Part shown: piece after piece, positions 1 through 9,711 of the stretch
Numbering within the stretch: the first letter of the stretch is position 1
Layout: each line of letters starts with the position of its first letter
DNA from: an uncultured Bacteroidota bacterium
GTDB lineage: Bacteria; Bacteroidota; Bacteroidia; Chitinophagales; Chitinophagaceae
Assembly (NCBI GenBank): GCA_903887415.1
Contig: CAISPO010000071.1
Coordinates: 88,179 to 152,178 of the forward strand
Length of the DNA stretch: 64,000 nt
Direction of reading: 5' to 3'
The notes under the pieces: model-generated
Database searches by the model: none
Seen by the model: the letters and a program-made list of their open reading frames with translations, nothing else
What the model was told of the DNA's origin: nothing
Made by a program: the position numbers and the translations under genes

Positions 1-1
1 G

Positions 2-1477
2 CAGGTATTGCCCAAGGAAGGCAGTGTGCTGAACTACAGGCTAATCGGGTTTTCACCGCCGGCATTACAAACAACGGGCAGTTACGAACTCCAGATCGCC
101 ACTGGCAATTATACTTCCTTTGATTCCTTTAAAAAAAATATCTCCTTACGCTTGCCTTACAAAAATAGGAAAATAATAGGCGAAGTGCCGCTTTTTGGGA
201 AAGCATATACATGGACTGTGGCAGATGTACAAAAAAAAGGGGTAAACGGAGAATTGCATCATTTCAGTACGGGTAGCACAAATGGGGTTGACACCACCTT
301 GACCCGCTTAAGGGTATTGCAGAAAGCGACCAAATATAAAGACGCTTATGTGTTCCTGGATGGAACAAGAGTGCTGTATGACATGGACGGAAATGCCGTA
401 TGGTACCTGCCCGATGTTGACGGCACTCATATTGAAAAACCGATCTTGCGTGACCTGAAACTTTCCCCGGCCGGAACCATTACCTTTTTGTTTGAGGAGC
501 TAAATGCATATGAAGTAAACTACAACGGAGACGTGTTATGGAAGGCCCCGAACGATGGAAAAATAAGCGGCTATACCAGCGAAATGTATCATCATGAATT
601 CACACGCCTTGCGAACGGGCACTATATGATACTGGGTTGCGAACTTGAGCAGTGGAACATGAAAATGCCATCGGCGACAGACAGCAGCTTTACGATTTTT
701 CACGAAGGCAGCAGGAGCCGCGACAGCAGCGCAATGAGGTATCCAAAGGTGCCGTTTGGCACCGTTATCGAATACGATGAAAAGGGGAATGTCGTATGGT
801 CATGGAAATCCTCTGACTATTTCCGGCGATCAGATATTTATTATCACAAGGGTCGTGCGAACCGGCCCGAGATCGCTGTGCATGAGAATTCATTTTATTT
901 TGACGAAAAGGACAGCATTTTGTATATAGGTTTCCGGAACATCAGCAGGATATTAAAGGTGAAATATCCCGAAGGCACGGTTTTGAACTCCTATGGCGAA
1001 CTATACAAGCAGGATGTACCTGAAAGCGGGAACGGGTTATTTTGCCACCAACATAGTGTGCGGCGGTCTGAAAGCGGTTATCTATATTTATACAATAACA
1101 ATATCTGCTCACATGGAGCGTCACTTCCGGAAATATTAAAGTTGGAGGAGCCTTCGCCGGGCAGCAGCGACCTTAAAAAAATATGGGCTTACCAATGCAC
1201 GCTTGAAGATGTGGATACAACGTTGAAGGGGTTTCACCAGTTCCCTACCGGGGGAAACGTAACCGAGCTGCCAGACCATTCCTTGTTAGCAAATATGTCA
1301 ACCACTTATAGCAAGGTTTTTATTCTAAGCGATAAAAAAAAGATATTATGGAGCGCAATACCTGAAAAATGGAACCCCGTGGACAAACGGTGGGACATGA
1401 TATATGATTACCGGGCAAGCCTTATTACCAGCCGCCAAGACCTGGAACAGCTTATCTGGAACGCAGAAAAGAAGTAG
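2..1477 (+). CDS. Arylsulfotransferase (ASST)-like protein, 5' partial
   Basis: The reading frame is open to the left window edge, so the N-terminus, including any signal peptide, is missing. The visible 490 or so residues look like the arylsulfate sulfotransferase (ASST) beta-propeller family. There are repeated blade-like segments of the type NGDVLWKAP, GNVVWSWKSSDYF and KKIWAYQ. Histidine-bearing motifs YHHEFTRLANGHYMILG and FCHQHSVRRSESGYLYLYNN occupy the places where family members carry catalytic histidines. Known ASSTs are periplasmic or surface enzymes that move sulfate between phenols; many Bacteroidota relatives are untested and substrate is unknown here. The frame ends with TAG, and the EamA gene follows 33 bp later on the same strand. 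Confidence 0.72.
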   Translation, partial: QVLPKEGSVLNYRLIGFSPPALQTTGSYELQIATGNYTSFDSFKKNISLRLPYKNRKIIGEVPLFGKAYTWTVADVQKKGVNGELHHFSTGSTNGVDTTLTRLRVLQKATKYKDAYVFLDGTRVLYDMDGNAVWYLPDVDGTHIEKPILRDLKLSPAGTITFLFEELNAYEVNYNGDVLWKAPNDGKISGYTSEMYHHEFTRLANGHYMILGCELEQWNMKMPSATDSSFTIFHEGSRSRDSSAMRYPKVPFGTVIEYDEKGNVVWSWKSSDYFRRSDIYYHKGRANRPEIAVHENSFYFDEKDSILYIGFRNISRILKVKYPEGTVLNSYGELYKQDVPESGNGLFCHQHSVRRSESGYLYLYNNNICSHGASLPEILKLEEPSPGSSDLKKIWAYQCTLEDVDTTLKGFHQFPTGGNVTELPDHSLLANMSTTYSKVFILSDKKKILWSAIPEKWNPVDKRWDMIYDYRASLITSRQDLEQLIWNAEKK

Positions 1478-1510
1478 ATTTACTGTTTATTATCTAAACC
1501 AAAACCTTTT

Positions 1511-1927
1511 ATGTGGTGGTTGTACGCGCTTTTGTCGGCAGTTTTTGCAGCGCTGGTTGCAGTATTTGCCAAGATCGGCATAAAGGGTGTTGATTCGGAT
1601 GTTGCCACGGCGATCCGTACCGTCATTATTCTTTTAATTGCCTGGGGAATAGTTATGGCAAAGGGTGCCACCAGCCAGCTTCCCGGACTTACTAAGCAAA
1701 ACTGGTTTTTCCTCATTTTATCTGGCTGCGCGACAGGGCTATCGTGGCTGTTCTACTTCCGGGCGTTATCTCTTGGTGCGGTTTCCAGGGTTGCGCCTAT
1801 CGACAAACTTAGTGTAGCTATAGCCATTATCTTGTCTGTCGTTTTTCTGCACGAAAAACTCACCTGGCAGGAAGCGGCAGGGGCGGTATTAATAATTGGC
1901 GGAACGTTACTACTGATTTTCAAATAA
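1511..1927 (+). CDS. Half-size EamA/DMT-family membrane transporter
   Basis: A 138-residue, very hydrophobic protein with about five predicted membrane segments. It is one EamA (drug/metabolite transporter) unit; most DMT transporters have two in tandem, so this one probably acts as a dimer. Family-like features are the N-terminal LSAVFAALVAVFAKIGIKGVDSD and the C-terminal PIDKLSVAIAIILSVVFLHEKLTWQEAAGAVLIIGGTLLL, where the HEKLT...G segment is typical of the last two helices. The ATG at 1511 gives the complete first helix. It lies 33 bp after the ASST-like gene and may be cotranscribed with it. The transported compound cannot be read from the sequence. Confidence 0.82.
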   Translation: MWWLYALLSAVFAALVAVFAKIGIKGVDSDVATAIRTVIILLIAWGIVMAKGATSQLPGLTKQNWFFLILSGCATGLSWLFYFRALSLGAVSRVAPIDKLSVAIAIILSVVFLHEKLTWQEAAGAVLIIGGTLLLIFK

Positions 1928-1952
1928 TAAGCCGGCACATGAAAGTATCCTA

Positions 1953-1990
1953 AAATAACAATCCCCGGAAATGTCCGGGGATTGTTATTT
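1953..1990. terminator. Bidirectional intrinsic terminator
   Basis: Perfect 17-bp stem (1953-1969 with 1974-1990) and AATG loop. The stem has a GC core (CCCCGGA) and is flanked by A and T runs on opposite sides, so it can stop transcription from both the EamA gene and the convergent exported-peptide gene. Confidence 0.9.
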
Positions 1991-2006
1991 TCGAACCAGG
2001 CAAAAA

Positions 2007-2246
2007 TTATTTTGCTGTAGCTGGCTTAGTTTCTGTTGCTGTCTTTTTTGTTGTCTTAGTTTTCTTTCCACCATCTTTTGATTCCGTCTTGGTAGTCTCA
2101 GCTTTGGTAGTTTTAGTACCGTCCTTTGATTCCGTTTTGGTTTCAGTTTTTTTGGTTTTCTTAGTCTCAGTTTTTTTCGCATCCTGAGCGAAGCTTACAG
2201 AACCCATAACAAGAAGGGCAACTACTGAAGTAATGATTTTTTTCAT
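2007..2246 (-). CDS. Small exported Lys/Thr-rich protein
   Basis: A 79-residue product. Residues 1-20 form a signal peptide (MKKIITSVVALLVMGSVSFA, cleaved before QDAKK). The rest is low-complexity, built from repeats such as KKTETKKTKKTETKTESKDG and TTKTESKDGGKKTKTTKK, without hydrophobic core. It is probably disordered and highly basic in the periplasm or at the cell surface. A longer frame reaches 2294, but the start at 2246 places the signal peptide at the N-terminus, and a TAACTTTA promoter-like box lies just upstream. No function can be assigned; similar small K/T-rich exported peptides are common in Bacteroidota. Confidence 0.7.
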   Translation of the reverse strand: MKKIITSVVALLVMGSVSFAQDAKKTETKKTKKTETKTESKDGTKTTKAETTKTESKDGGKKTKTTKKTATETKPATAK

Positions 2247-2366
2247 TTTGTGTGATTTTTTTTGTAAAGTTATGGACGAAACAGCGAATTGCAAAACATC
2301 GCGGCATTATTTTTCAGGTATTTCATTGAAGTTTAGCCTTTAAAATGTTAAATTATCAATATTCCA

Positions 2367-2399
2367 TTGAAGGTACTACCTTAGTGGCTCTTAAATTTC
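2367..2399 (+). promoter_or_regulatory. Bacteroidota-type promoter of the M4 protease gene
   Basis: TTG at 2367-2369 (-33 element) and TAAATTTC at 2392-2399 (-7 element, consensus TAnnTTTG) with 22 bp between them. The inferred transcription start, near 2404, lies downstream of an upstream in-frame ATG (2345) and therefore supports 2423 as the true start codon. Confidence 0.6.
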
Positions 2400-2422
2400 C
2401 TCACAATAAAAATAAAGCTGTT

Positions 2423-5400
2423 ATGTCATTTTCTGCAACCAGAAATATCAGCAAGGTTCTGCTGGTATTTGCCGTATTGAGTTGTTTACCCGTCGCCAAC
2501 CTTTGGGCACAGCAAACCTCCGACAAGTCTGTGAGCGCTATCCTGAAAAACAACAGGGATAATACGCCCAGGTCTGTCAGGTTCTCGGAGTCTGCCAATT
2601 ATCATCCGGAAGATGCGCAGGCGATATTTGGTAAATACTTTGGCGCTAATGGCAATGACAACAAAATGGTGTTTGAAAATGTCACAAAGACGAAAAGCAC
2701 ACTTACGCATTATAAATACAACCAGTGGTTCAAAGGCATTAAAGTAAGCTATGCCAGCTACACGCTTACCGTAAAAGACAATATAGTCCGTTTTATGGCT
2801 GGCAATTTTTACAAGACCAATACCTCAGCGTCTGCAATACCCGCTCTTAGCGAACAGGAGGCTTTTGAAAAAGCGCTTAGTTCCGTGGGTGCCCAAAAGT
2901 ATATGTGGCAGGATGCAAGCTCCGAGCAGTTCATAAAAGCAAGGTATCATAATCCTGATACCACTTATTTACCAAAGGGGCAGCTGACCTGGATCGAGGA
3001 TTTTACGGAGAAGAGCGATGATCGGGCACTGCACCTTGCCTATAGCTTTGATATTTATGCCAGGGCGCCACTGAGCAGGCAGGTGGTGTATGTGGATGCC
3101 GCAACCGGCAAAATTTTATTGTCCAATTCACTCATCAGGCATACTGCCGCAAGCGGCCAGTCTTTATATAGCGGTGTAGTACCGTTTCAATCTGCGCATG
3201 TGGGCTCAAATTATATTCTATACGATTCTACAAGAGGAAATGGAGTACATACTCTGAATATGCACAATGGCACTGATTATACGGCCGCTACAGAATTCAC
3301 AAGCGCTACCAATAGCTGGCCTGACGCCGCTGCTGATACGCAGGCGCTGGATGCGCAATGGGGTGCATCGAGGGTATATGATTACTGGGATACCGTACAG
3401 GGCCGCCTGAGTTGGGACAACATGAACGGCATACTGCTCCAATATGTGCATTATGACAATGCGTATGATAATGCTTTCTGGGATGGTGCTGAAATGAATT
3501 ATGGAGATGGTTCGGGTTGCGGTGGTGGCGGCTTCACGCCGCTTGTAAGCCTTGATGTAACAGCCCATGAGATAGGGCATGGCGTATGCCAGGCTACCTG
3601 CAACCTGATATATGCCGGAGAATCGGGCGGACTGGATGAAGGGTTGAGCGACTGCTGGGGCGCAACAATAGAAAACTGGGGCAATCCCCATGAAGTAGAT
3701 GCAGTACCAAAGCAAACCTGGAAAATGGGAGAGGAAATAGGTTGCGGGCATCCGCTGCGCAGCCTGGATACTCCAAAGCTGCAAGGGCTGCCGGATACCT
3801 ACCTCGGCGTTAACTGGTTCAATGTCGTTGGCTGCACCCCTTCCGGGCTTAATGACCAGTGCGGTGTGCATACCAACATGGGGGTAATCAGCAAGTGGTA
3901 CTACCTGCTTACTGCAGGCGGTACGGGTACAAATGATCTCGGCCACGTCTATACGGTAACCGGCCTCGGCTTTACGGAATCGGAAAATATCCTGTATCAG
4001 ACCGAACTGGTTATGCCGAGCAATTCAGATTATCCAACGACACGCGATGTTTCGATCAGCGTAGCAACCACAATATATGGCGCCTGCTCTCCAGAAGTAC
4101 AGGCTGTAACAACAGCATGGTATGCGGTGGGCGTAGGCCCGGTATTTGACCCATGTGTGCCGCAGATCAGCTTTGTAAATATTGCATCTACAGTTACGGA
4201 GAATGCAAACGCAAACTCCTGCACTGCCAGTCACGTGGAAATGATACCTATCAAAGAAACAGGCCCGGCGATCACCGGAGGCACCCCTACAGCTACCATT
4301 GTCGCCATTGATGGCACAGCCGTATCGGGAGTTGATTATTCACTCACGCCTACCACACTGTCATTTGCACCAGGAGACACCACCACCCAATACATTCCCG
4401 TAACGATCTATGACAACGGGGCTGTAGCTGCCGACAAGTCATTCAGGCTGGCATTTACGTTTGATGCTATGGGCACAACGACTATCATGTCTCCGGTAGC
4501 TGATACAGATGTAGTAACTATAACGAATGATGACTTTGCCCCACAGCCCGGCGGTAACGAGTACCATACTGTGAATACTACGAACGTTACTTCCAACCAC
4601 ACATCGCCCTTTTACGGGAGCGCCAATAAAGCACATTCACAATTCATGCTGTACCCGGCCGACCTTATTGCGTCAGGGCTAAGACCAAACTACCCTATAT
4701 CTGCAGTAGCATTTAATGTAACCAGCAAAGCTTCCACCCAGCCGTATACCGATTACACAATGAGCATGGCAAATACTACTGTTGCAGACCTCAGCATCAG
4801 CTTTGTGACTACGGGGCTCACAAGTGTTTATTCCGGCAACTACACTACCAGCGTAGGCGAAGACTCCGTAATGTTTTCCACTCCATTTGTATGGGATGGC
4901 GTTAGTAATATTGTGATGGATGTATGCTTTACAAACACCAGTGCGGCAACGGCAAATGATAAAGTGGATGGTGTTATAGGCGGCAATACGGTATGTGCGT
5001 ACAGTTATGCGAGCACTACCTCAGGCAGCGGATGCAGCCTGCCCTATAATGCAATGCAAACCTCTACAGCTGTGCCCATTATGCGTTTTACCCAGGTAGT
5101 GGCTCCCGGAAAGGTGGAAACCACTGCAGCCGCTACCCGTAGCTGGAATGTAAGATCAGGGCAAGATGTTTATTTCTATGCACTTGCGGACACCGGCGTG
5201 ATCATGGGCTTAAACCACCCCACAATGGACCTTGGCTGCGTGAATACCACGCTTACTGCTGAAGGCAATGGCTTTACACCATTCTCTTATACTCCGGGAG
5301 TGAACAGATCTGTAAAAGAATTCTCTGTAACGCCAGCAGAAAACGGATCAGCGACAACTTATGACGCAACACTGTATTTTACCAATACAGAGCTGGCGAG

Positions 5401-5866
5401 CGGCATTCCGGGAAACATGTACATCTTTAAAACCGATGCAGCAACAGATGCGGCTATTGATCTTACTAATTCCGCGCTGGCCCACCCTGTGCTGATGGCT
5501 GGTGAGAACTACTACGGGTTCACCGGCACATTTACCGGCTTTTCACGTTTCTTCCTCGTTGATGGCCCTATACCTGGCCTTACTGCCGTTGCAAACGTTG
5601 CAAATACGGACAACACGATAAAGGTTGATAACAACCCGTTCCGTGATAAGATATACGTGAGCTACAGTGTCGGAGACAACATGAGCGCATCTGTAAAGCT
5701 GTATGATGTAACCGGCAGAATGATATATCGCGGTGTGAATGACCTGGCGCGCGGCAATCATAAATTCACGATAGATTGCGCTGCATTAAACCTGCCTACG
5801 GGTACTTACATCATGCAGGTAACGACACCTGAAAATGTTTATACCCGTAAGCTGCTGAAAGACTAA
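2423..5866 (+). CDS. T9SS-secreted M4 (thermolysin-like) metalloprotease
   Basis: A secreted protease of 1147 residues. Residues 1-30 are a signal peptide ending at LWAQ. An FTP/PepSY-type propeptide covers roughly 45-210. The M4 peptidase domain (about 240-560) has zinc-binding HEIGH at 382-386 and the third ligand E406 in GGLDEGLSD; the 20-residue spacing equals thermolysin (H142, H146, E166). A Calx-beta-like domain follows at about 580-700 and an unassigned beta-rich region at 700-1060. The C-terminus (about 1067-1147, NPFRDKIYVSYS...GRMIYRG...PTGTYIMQV) is a type A T9SS sorting domain that directs outer-membrane export and surface attachment. An upstream in-frame ATG (2345) is rejected because the promoter lies between it and 2423. 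Confidence 0.93.
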   Translation: MSFSATRNISKVLLVFAVLSCLPVANLWAQQTSDKSVSAILKNNRDNTPRSVRFSESANYHPEDAQAIFGKYFGANGNDNKMVFENVTKTKSTLTHYKYNQWFKGIKVSYASYTLTVKDNIVRFMAGNFYKTNTSASAIPALSEQEAFEKALSSVGAQKYMWQDASSEQFIKARYHNPDTTYLPKGQLTWIEDFTEKSDDRALHLAYSFDIYARAPLSRQVVYVDAATGKILLSNSLIRHTAASGQSLYSGVVPFQSAHVGSNYILYDSTRGNGVHTLNMHNGTDYTAATEFTSATNSWPDAAADTQALDAQWGASRVYDYWDTVQGRLSWDNMNGILLQYVHYDNAYDNAFWDGAEMNYGDGSGCGGGGFTPLVSLDVTAHEIGHGVCQATCNLIYAGESGGLDEGLSDCWGATIENWGNPHEVDAVPKQTWKMGEEIGCGHPLRSLDTPKLQGLPDTYLGVNWFNVVGCTPSGLNDQCGVHTNMGVISKWYYLLTAGGTGTNDLGHVYTVTGLGFTESENILYQTELVMPSNSDYPTTRDVSISVATTIYGACSPEVQAVTTAWYAVGVGPVFDPCVPQISFVNIASTVTENANANSCTASHVEMIPIKETGPAITGGTPTATIVAIDGTAVSGVDYSLTPTTLSFAPGDTTTQYIPVTIYDNGAVAADKSFRLAFTFDAMGTTTIMSPVADTDVVTITNDDFAPQPGGNEYHTVNTTNVTSNHTSPFYGSANKAHSQFMLYPADLIASGLRPNYPISAVAFNVTSKASTQPYTDYTMSMANTTVADLSISFVTTGLTSVYSGNYTTSVGEDSVMFSTPFVWDGVSNIVMDVCFTNTSAATANDKVDGVIGGNTVCAYSYASTTSGSGCSLPYNAMQTSTAVPIMRFTQVVAPGKVETTAAATRSWNVRSGQDVYFYALADTGVIMGLNHPTMDLGCVNTTLTAEGNGFTPFSYTPGVNRSVKEFSVTPAENGSATTYDATLYFTNTELASGIPGNMYIFKTDAATDAAIDLTNSALAHPVLMAGENYYGFTGTFTGFSRFFLVDGPIPGLTAVANVANTDNTIKVDNNPFRDKIYVSYSVGDNMSASVKLYDVTGRMIYRGVNDLARGNHKFTIDCAALNLPTGTYIMQVTTPENVYTRKLLKD

Positions 5867-5883
5867 TACGAGATCGTTTTTAT

Positions 5884-5919
5884 AAATAAGATGGCAGCCG
5901 AAGGGCTGCCATCTTATTT
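5884..5919. terminator. Bidirectional intrinsic terminator
   Basis: Perfect 16-bp stem (5884-5899 with 5904-5919), loop GAAG, GC core GGCAGCC and T run. It sits between the convergent M4 protease and glycosyltransferase genes. Confidence 0.88.
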
Positions 5920-5923
5920 TCTG

Positions 5924-6697
5924 CTAAGGCTGGTGCGCTAAGAGCGCCCGGCGGTGCTGCCTTATTTTTGAGTATTTTATAAAGGCGGCATATGCAGACA
6001 ACCTGCAAATAACGAAGCCATAAAAGCCATCGAGAAAGCCCAACTGTATAATATAATCGTTAAAGAAACGCCATTTAGGATAGAGCATTACTTTAAGCAG
6101 GCTGGCTTCCTTACCTGCTTCTACGGCCTCTTCAGCGCCCAACTCACTATATTTCTCTATTTTTTTCAGATGTTCACTAACCGAGGTAAAGCTGTAGTGC
6201 AGCAGGTCTCCTTTCAGGGTGCCCTTTATATCAGCGTCATTGTCCGGGCGCCAGTATTCATGCACTTTTTTTTCTTCCCACTTTCCCTTGGTGCGGTTGT
6301 ACAGCCTTGTTTGTGAATCGGGATACCAGCCGCAGTATTTTATCCATTTTCCGCAATAGTTGGTGATGCGGTGCATTTGGTAAACATGATGTACCGGGTT
6401 CTTTTTGATCTCCCGGATACTTTCCTTCAATTCCGCAGTAAGCGCTTCGTCCGCATCCAGCGACAGCACCCAGTCGTAGGCTGCATGTTGGGTAGCGAAA
6501 TTTTTCTGCTCGCCATAGCCTGCAAACGGGTGCTGAATAACCTTCGCCTGGTACTGCTGTGCTATAGCTATGGTATTGTCGGCGGAACAGCTGTCCACGA
6601 CCACTATTTCGTCAGCGATATCTTTTACAGACTCAAGGCACCGCGCCAGGTTTCTTTCTTCATTGAAAGTAATAATTACGATACTGATGCGGATCAT
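5924..6697 (-). CDS. Family 2 glycosyltransferase (KdtX/WaaE-like)
   Basis: A 257-residue GT-A enzyme. The N-terminus ISIVIITFNEERNLARCLESV is the classic GT2 opening, followed by DEIVVVDSCSADNT (nucleotide-sugar binding) and the DxD-type motif LSLDADEAL near residue 80. The remainder (NYCGKWIKYCGWYPDSQTRLYNR, HEYW) matches the LPS-core or cell-envelope glycosyltransferases related to WaaE/KdtX, which add a sugar to lipid A-core at the inner membrane. Donor and acceptor are not known. The start at 6697 is preferred over 6727 because MIRISIVI is the usual N-terminus. A TACTTTTG box lies 28 bp upstream. Confidence 0.85.
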   Translation of the reverse strand: MIRISIVIITFNEERNLARCLESVKDIADEIVVVDSCSADNTIAIAQQYQAKVIQHPFAGYGEQKNFATQHAAYDWVLSLDADEALTAELKESIREIKKNPVHHVYQMHRITNYCGKWIKYCGWYPDSQTRLYNRTKGKWEEKKVHEYWRPDNDADIKGTLKGDLLHYSFTSVSEHLKKIEKYSELGAEEAVEAGKEASLLKVMLYPKWRFFNDYIIQLGFLDGFYGFVICRLSAYAAFIKYSKIRQHRRALLAHQP

Positions 6698-6724
6698 TGA
6701 TGCAGTTAGTGTAGCCAGAGTGTT

Positions 6725-6732
6725 CAAAAGTA
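6725..6732 (-). promoter_or_regulatory. -7 promoter box (TACTTTTG) of the glycosyltransferase gene
   Basis: Minus-strand TACTTTTG fits the Bacteroidota -7 consensus TAnnTTTG and would give a leader of about 23 nt before the ATG at 6697. A clear -33 TTG was not identified. Confidence 0.5.
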
Positions 6733-6801
6733 AGCAGTAATCACAGGAAATGCCACAATGAATAGGCTTGCAAGTACCGCGGAAGAGAATTTATGATTTA
6801 T

Positions 6802-7269
6802 TTATGAGAGCAGTTTTTGGCGCAAAAGAAATTCAAGCTGGTCGTTGGAGAGGCTGAGCTTGTAGGTCATCTCTTTTTCGTCCATTTTCTGTTTATAAAC
6901 GTCAAAAGCCCTGTTGATAGTGAGGTCCAGCTCTTCCTCATTCCAGGGTTTGCTCAGGTAATGGAATATCTTGCCTTTATTTACAGCGTCTATCACAGCA
7001 TTCATATCAGCATAACCAGTAAGCAATATCCTTATCGCGTCGGGGAATTCATCCAATATCGATTCCAGGAACTCAACGCCGGTCATTTGCGGCATTCTCT
7101 GATCGGTGATAATAATATTGATGTTGTTCTTCCTAAGTATCTGCACAGCTTCTTCCCCGCTAAGGGCAGTAGAAACATTATACTTTATCCGGAATACTGC
7201 TTTAAAAGAAACAAGATTATTTAACTCATCATCAACATATAAGATATTGATCCCATCCTGTTTAGCCAT
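6802..7269 (-). CDS. Receiver-domain response regulator (RpfG-like receiver)
   Basis: A 155-residue protein that is essentially one receiver (REC) domain. The acidic pair is in ILYVDDE, the phosphoacceptor is D56 in IIITDQRMPQMTG, the Thr/Ser switch is in ILLTGYAD, and the Lys is in YLSKPW. The C-terminal tail (about 125-155) is helical with no DNA-binding domain, so output is probably through protein contact. The sequence DQRMPQMTGVEFLE and KPWNEEEL are typical of receivers linked to HD-GYP proteins. It is divergent from the five-gene signalling operon at 7404 and closely resembles the receiver of the gene at 12557. The start at 7269 is chosen over 7389 because translation from there begins directly before the REC fold. 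Confidence 0.88.
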   Translation of the reverse strand: MAKQDGINILYVDDELNNLVSFKAVFRIKYNVSTALSGEEAVQILRKNNINIIITDQRMPQMTGVEFLESILDEFPDAIRILLTGYADMNAVIDAVNKGKIFHYLSKPWNEEELDLTINRAFDVYKQKMDEKEMTYKLSLSNDQLEFLLRQKLLS

Positions 7270-7403
7270 GTTTATAATAATATTATGCCGATTAATATTA
7301 TTCGCAAGGTAGCAAAATATTGAGAAAATAAATAGTAATTGCAGTATATTTAACCACCTGTTTACGATTAGCCTATTCTTAAGCACCAAAAAACACTAAT
7401 GCT

Positions 7404-9704
7404 ATGTTAAGCGAAAAGGTAAATACTACTAAACAATTAAATGAAAGCTACAAGCCGGTTTTCTTTCGCCTTGCCAAAATTGAAGACAAAAAATCTTTCG
7501 ATGCACTGCTCCAGTCATCCAATATATTTATCTATGATAAAATATATGACCAACTTAAGGAACTGGTAAAAAGCAGGCATCCCAGTGTGAAGCTCAAAGA
7601 TGCAGATTACAAAGTGCTGATACCGCAACATGTGGGCGATTGCCCTATGGATGAATATGGCGTATGGGTATATTACCCTTGGTCGCAGCGGATAGTGCAC
7701 CTGCTCGATGAAACAGAGTTTATTGACATCCGCACCAACCGTAACAAATATAAGATAACGGTAGCGGAGCAGGCTACGCTTGCAACAAAGAAGATAGGCA
7801 TCATCGGGCTCTCTGTGGGACAATCGATAGCGCTTACACTTGCTATGGAGCGCACCTGCGGGCAGATAAGGCTGGCCGATTTTGATACGGCAGAACTAAG
7901 CAATCTTAATCGTTTACGCACCGGTGTGCATAACCTCGGCTTGCTGAAAACGATAATAGCAGCCCGCGAGATCGCAGAGATAGACCCTTACCTAGATGTA
8001 AAAATATTTAACGATGGCCTTACCGATCAAAATATCAATGACTTCTTTATCAAAGACGGGAAACTGGACACACTCGTTGAAGTATGCGATGGGCTGGACA
8101 TAAAGATCGTGAGCCGCTTTAAAGCACGCGAGTTTGAGATACCCGTAGTTATGGATACCAATGACCGGGGAATGCTGGATGTAGAGCGTTTTGACCTGGA
8201 GCCGGACCGGCCAATATTTCACGGGCTTGCGGGAGACCTGGACCCTGATAAAGTAAAAGGGCTGACAAATGAAGAGAAAGTCCCCTACATACTTAAAATG
8301 ATCGGCGCAGAAACGATCTCGACGAGATTGAAGGCTTCGATGATGGAAGTAGAGCAATCTATAAATACGTGGCCGCAGCTTGCATCTTCGGTAACTCTGG
8401 GTGGTGCGCTTACCACTGATGTTTGCCGTAGAATATTGCTGGATCAATATCATGAATCCGGCAGGTATTATGTGGATCTGGACCAACTGGTTGGCGACAA
8501 GGAGAAAAAAGAGAAAAAAGGCGGCAGTTTCATCAACCCATTTACACCGCTGGATAAGACGGCTATGGAGCAGGCGGTGGAACAATACTTTCAAAAAGAA
8601 CAAGCAGGTGAGTATGCCCTGGCAGATGAACAGTTATCTAAAATCACCGAAGCGGCACTTGCAGCACCCTCGGCGGGCAATAACCAGCCGTGGAAATGGA
8701 TGTACCGCAATGGTGTGCTGTTCCTCTTCCATGACCAGTACAGATCGTGGTCGTGGGGCGATTATGCGTCTATGGGCTCGTTCATGGGATTAGGCACCGG
8801 GATAGAGAACGTGCACCTGCAGGCAGCGGCCCTTGGCCTCGAGGATACAGTTTCCCTGTTCCCGGCCGGTGAGGGTGGCAAAATAGCGGCTGCAATTCGT
8901 TTCCGGCCATCAGCGAAGCCTGCGGATTCGGTTGCACTATCGCTCGCCCAAAATATATACACCCGTTACACTAACAGGAAATTAGGTACCAGGCAAAAAC
9001 TGGCAGGTAGTTTTTACTCGGGAATGAAGGAGGCTATAGGTACAGAGGGCGGCATAAAAATATTTTATACTGACGATGACCAAAAGCTCAACGAACTGGG
9101 AAAAATCATAGCAGCCTGTGATAAGGTGCGATTGCTGCACGAACAGGGCCATGAAGAATTTTACAGTGAAATAAGGTGGAACAGAGAACACGCCATGGAG
9201 CACAACGATGGCATAGAACTGGCGGCGGTGGACCTTACGCAAAGCGAGCTGGCTGGCTTCCGCGTAGCAAGGGACTGGAGCGCCGTGGAGTTGCTGTCGC
9301 AATGGGATAAGGGTGATGGCTTTATGAAATTGTCCACAAAAGCAGTGGAGGCTGCATCATCGATACTGATCTTTGCTGTGCCTGAATTCAGCAGTAAAGA
9401 GCTGATGATGGCTGGCAGGGCCGTGGAACGGGCATGGATATATGCCAATGCGAATGGAGTATCCGTACACCCGGTACTTTCATCTGCTTTCTTTTTTAAC
9501 AGGCTGATACATGGCAAGGGAGTTGATATTCCTCCACATGTTGTGGATAAATTAAAAACGCTTAGGGAGAAATTCATTAGTATTTTTAAACAGGATTTGG
9601 ATAGTTTGCCAGGATATTCGGAAGTATTTCTGATGAAGTTGGCTATTGCCGATGACATTGGGGTAAGGTCGCTTAGAAAACCAAAAGAAGAAGTATTTTA
9701 TTAG
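7404..9704 (+). CDS. ThiF (E1-like) plus nitroreductase fusion, Rv1355c family
   Basis: A 766-residue two-domain enzyme. Residues about 110-330 form a ThiF/MoeB/E1-type adenylyltransferase fold: nucleotide loop GLSVGQS (135-141), then LADFDTAELSNLNR (157-170) with the Asp and Arg that contact ATP. The loop differs from the usual GxGGxG. Residues about 400-720 form a nitroreductase-like FMN domain with APSAGNNQPW at 421-430. This architecture is found in the Rv1355c (annotated MoeY in Mycobacterium tuberculosis) family, of unknown reaction. No ubiquitin-like partner is nearby. It is the first gene of a five-gene operon and its stop is 7 bp before the acyltransferase. It could activate and then oxidise or reduce a small molecule or peptide; that is inference. 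Confidence 0.85.
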   Translation: MLSEKVNTTKQLNESYKPVFFRLAKIEDKKSFDALLQSSNIFIYDKIYDQLKELVKSRHPSVKLKDADYKVLIPQHVGDCPMDEYGVWVYYPWSQRIVHLLDETEFIDIRTNRNKYKITVAEQATLATKKIGIIGLSVGQSIALTLAMERTCGQIRLADFDTAELSNLNRLRTGVHNLGLLKTIIAAREIAEIDPYLDVKIFNDGLTDQNINDFFIKDGKLDTLVEVCDGLDIKIVSRFKAREFEIPVVMDTNDRGMLDVERFDLEPDRPIFHGLAGDLDPDKVKGLTNEEKVPYILKMIGAETISTRLKASMMEVEQSINTWPQLASSVTLGGALTTDVCRRILLDQYHESGRYYVDLDQLVGDKEKKEKKGGSFINPFTPLDKTAMEQAVEQYFQKEQAGEYALADEQLSKITEAALAAPSAGNNQPWKWMYRNGVLFLFHDQYRSWSWGDYASMGSFMGLGTGIENVHLQAAALGLEDTVSLFPAGEGGKIAAAIRFRPSAKPADSVALSLAQNIYTRYTNRKLGTRQKLAGSFYSGMKEAIGTEGGIKIFYTDDDQKLNELGKIIAACDKVRLLHEQGHEEFYSEIRWNREHAMEHNDGIELAAVDLTQSELAGFRVARDWSAVELLSQWDKGDGFMKLSTKAVEAASSILIFAVPEFSSKELMMAGRAVERAWIYANANGVSVHPVLSSAFFFNRLIHGKGVDIPPHVVDKLKTLREKFISIFKQDLDSLPGYSEVFLMKLAIADDIGVRSLRKPKEEVFY

Positions 9705-9711
9705 GAGATAA

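Noticed and set aside
3218..3946. 242-residue minus-strand frame inside the M4 protease
   Set aside because: Antisense shadow of the HEIGH-containing catalytic domain.
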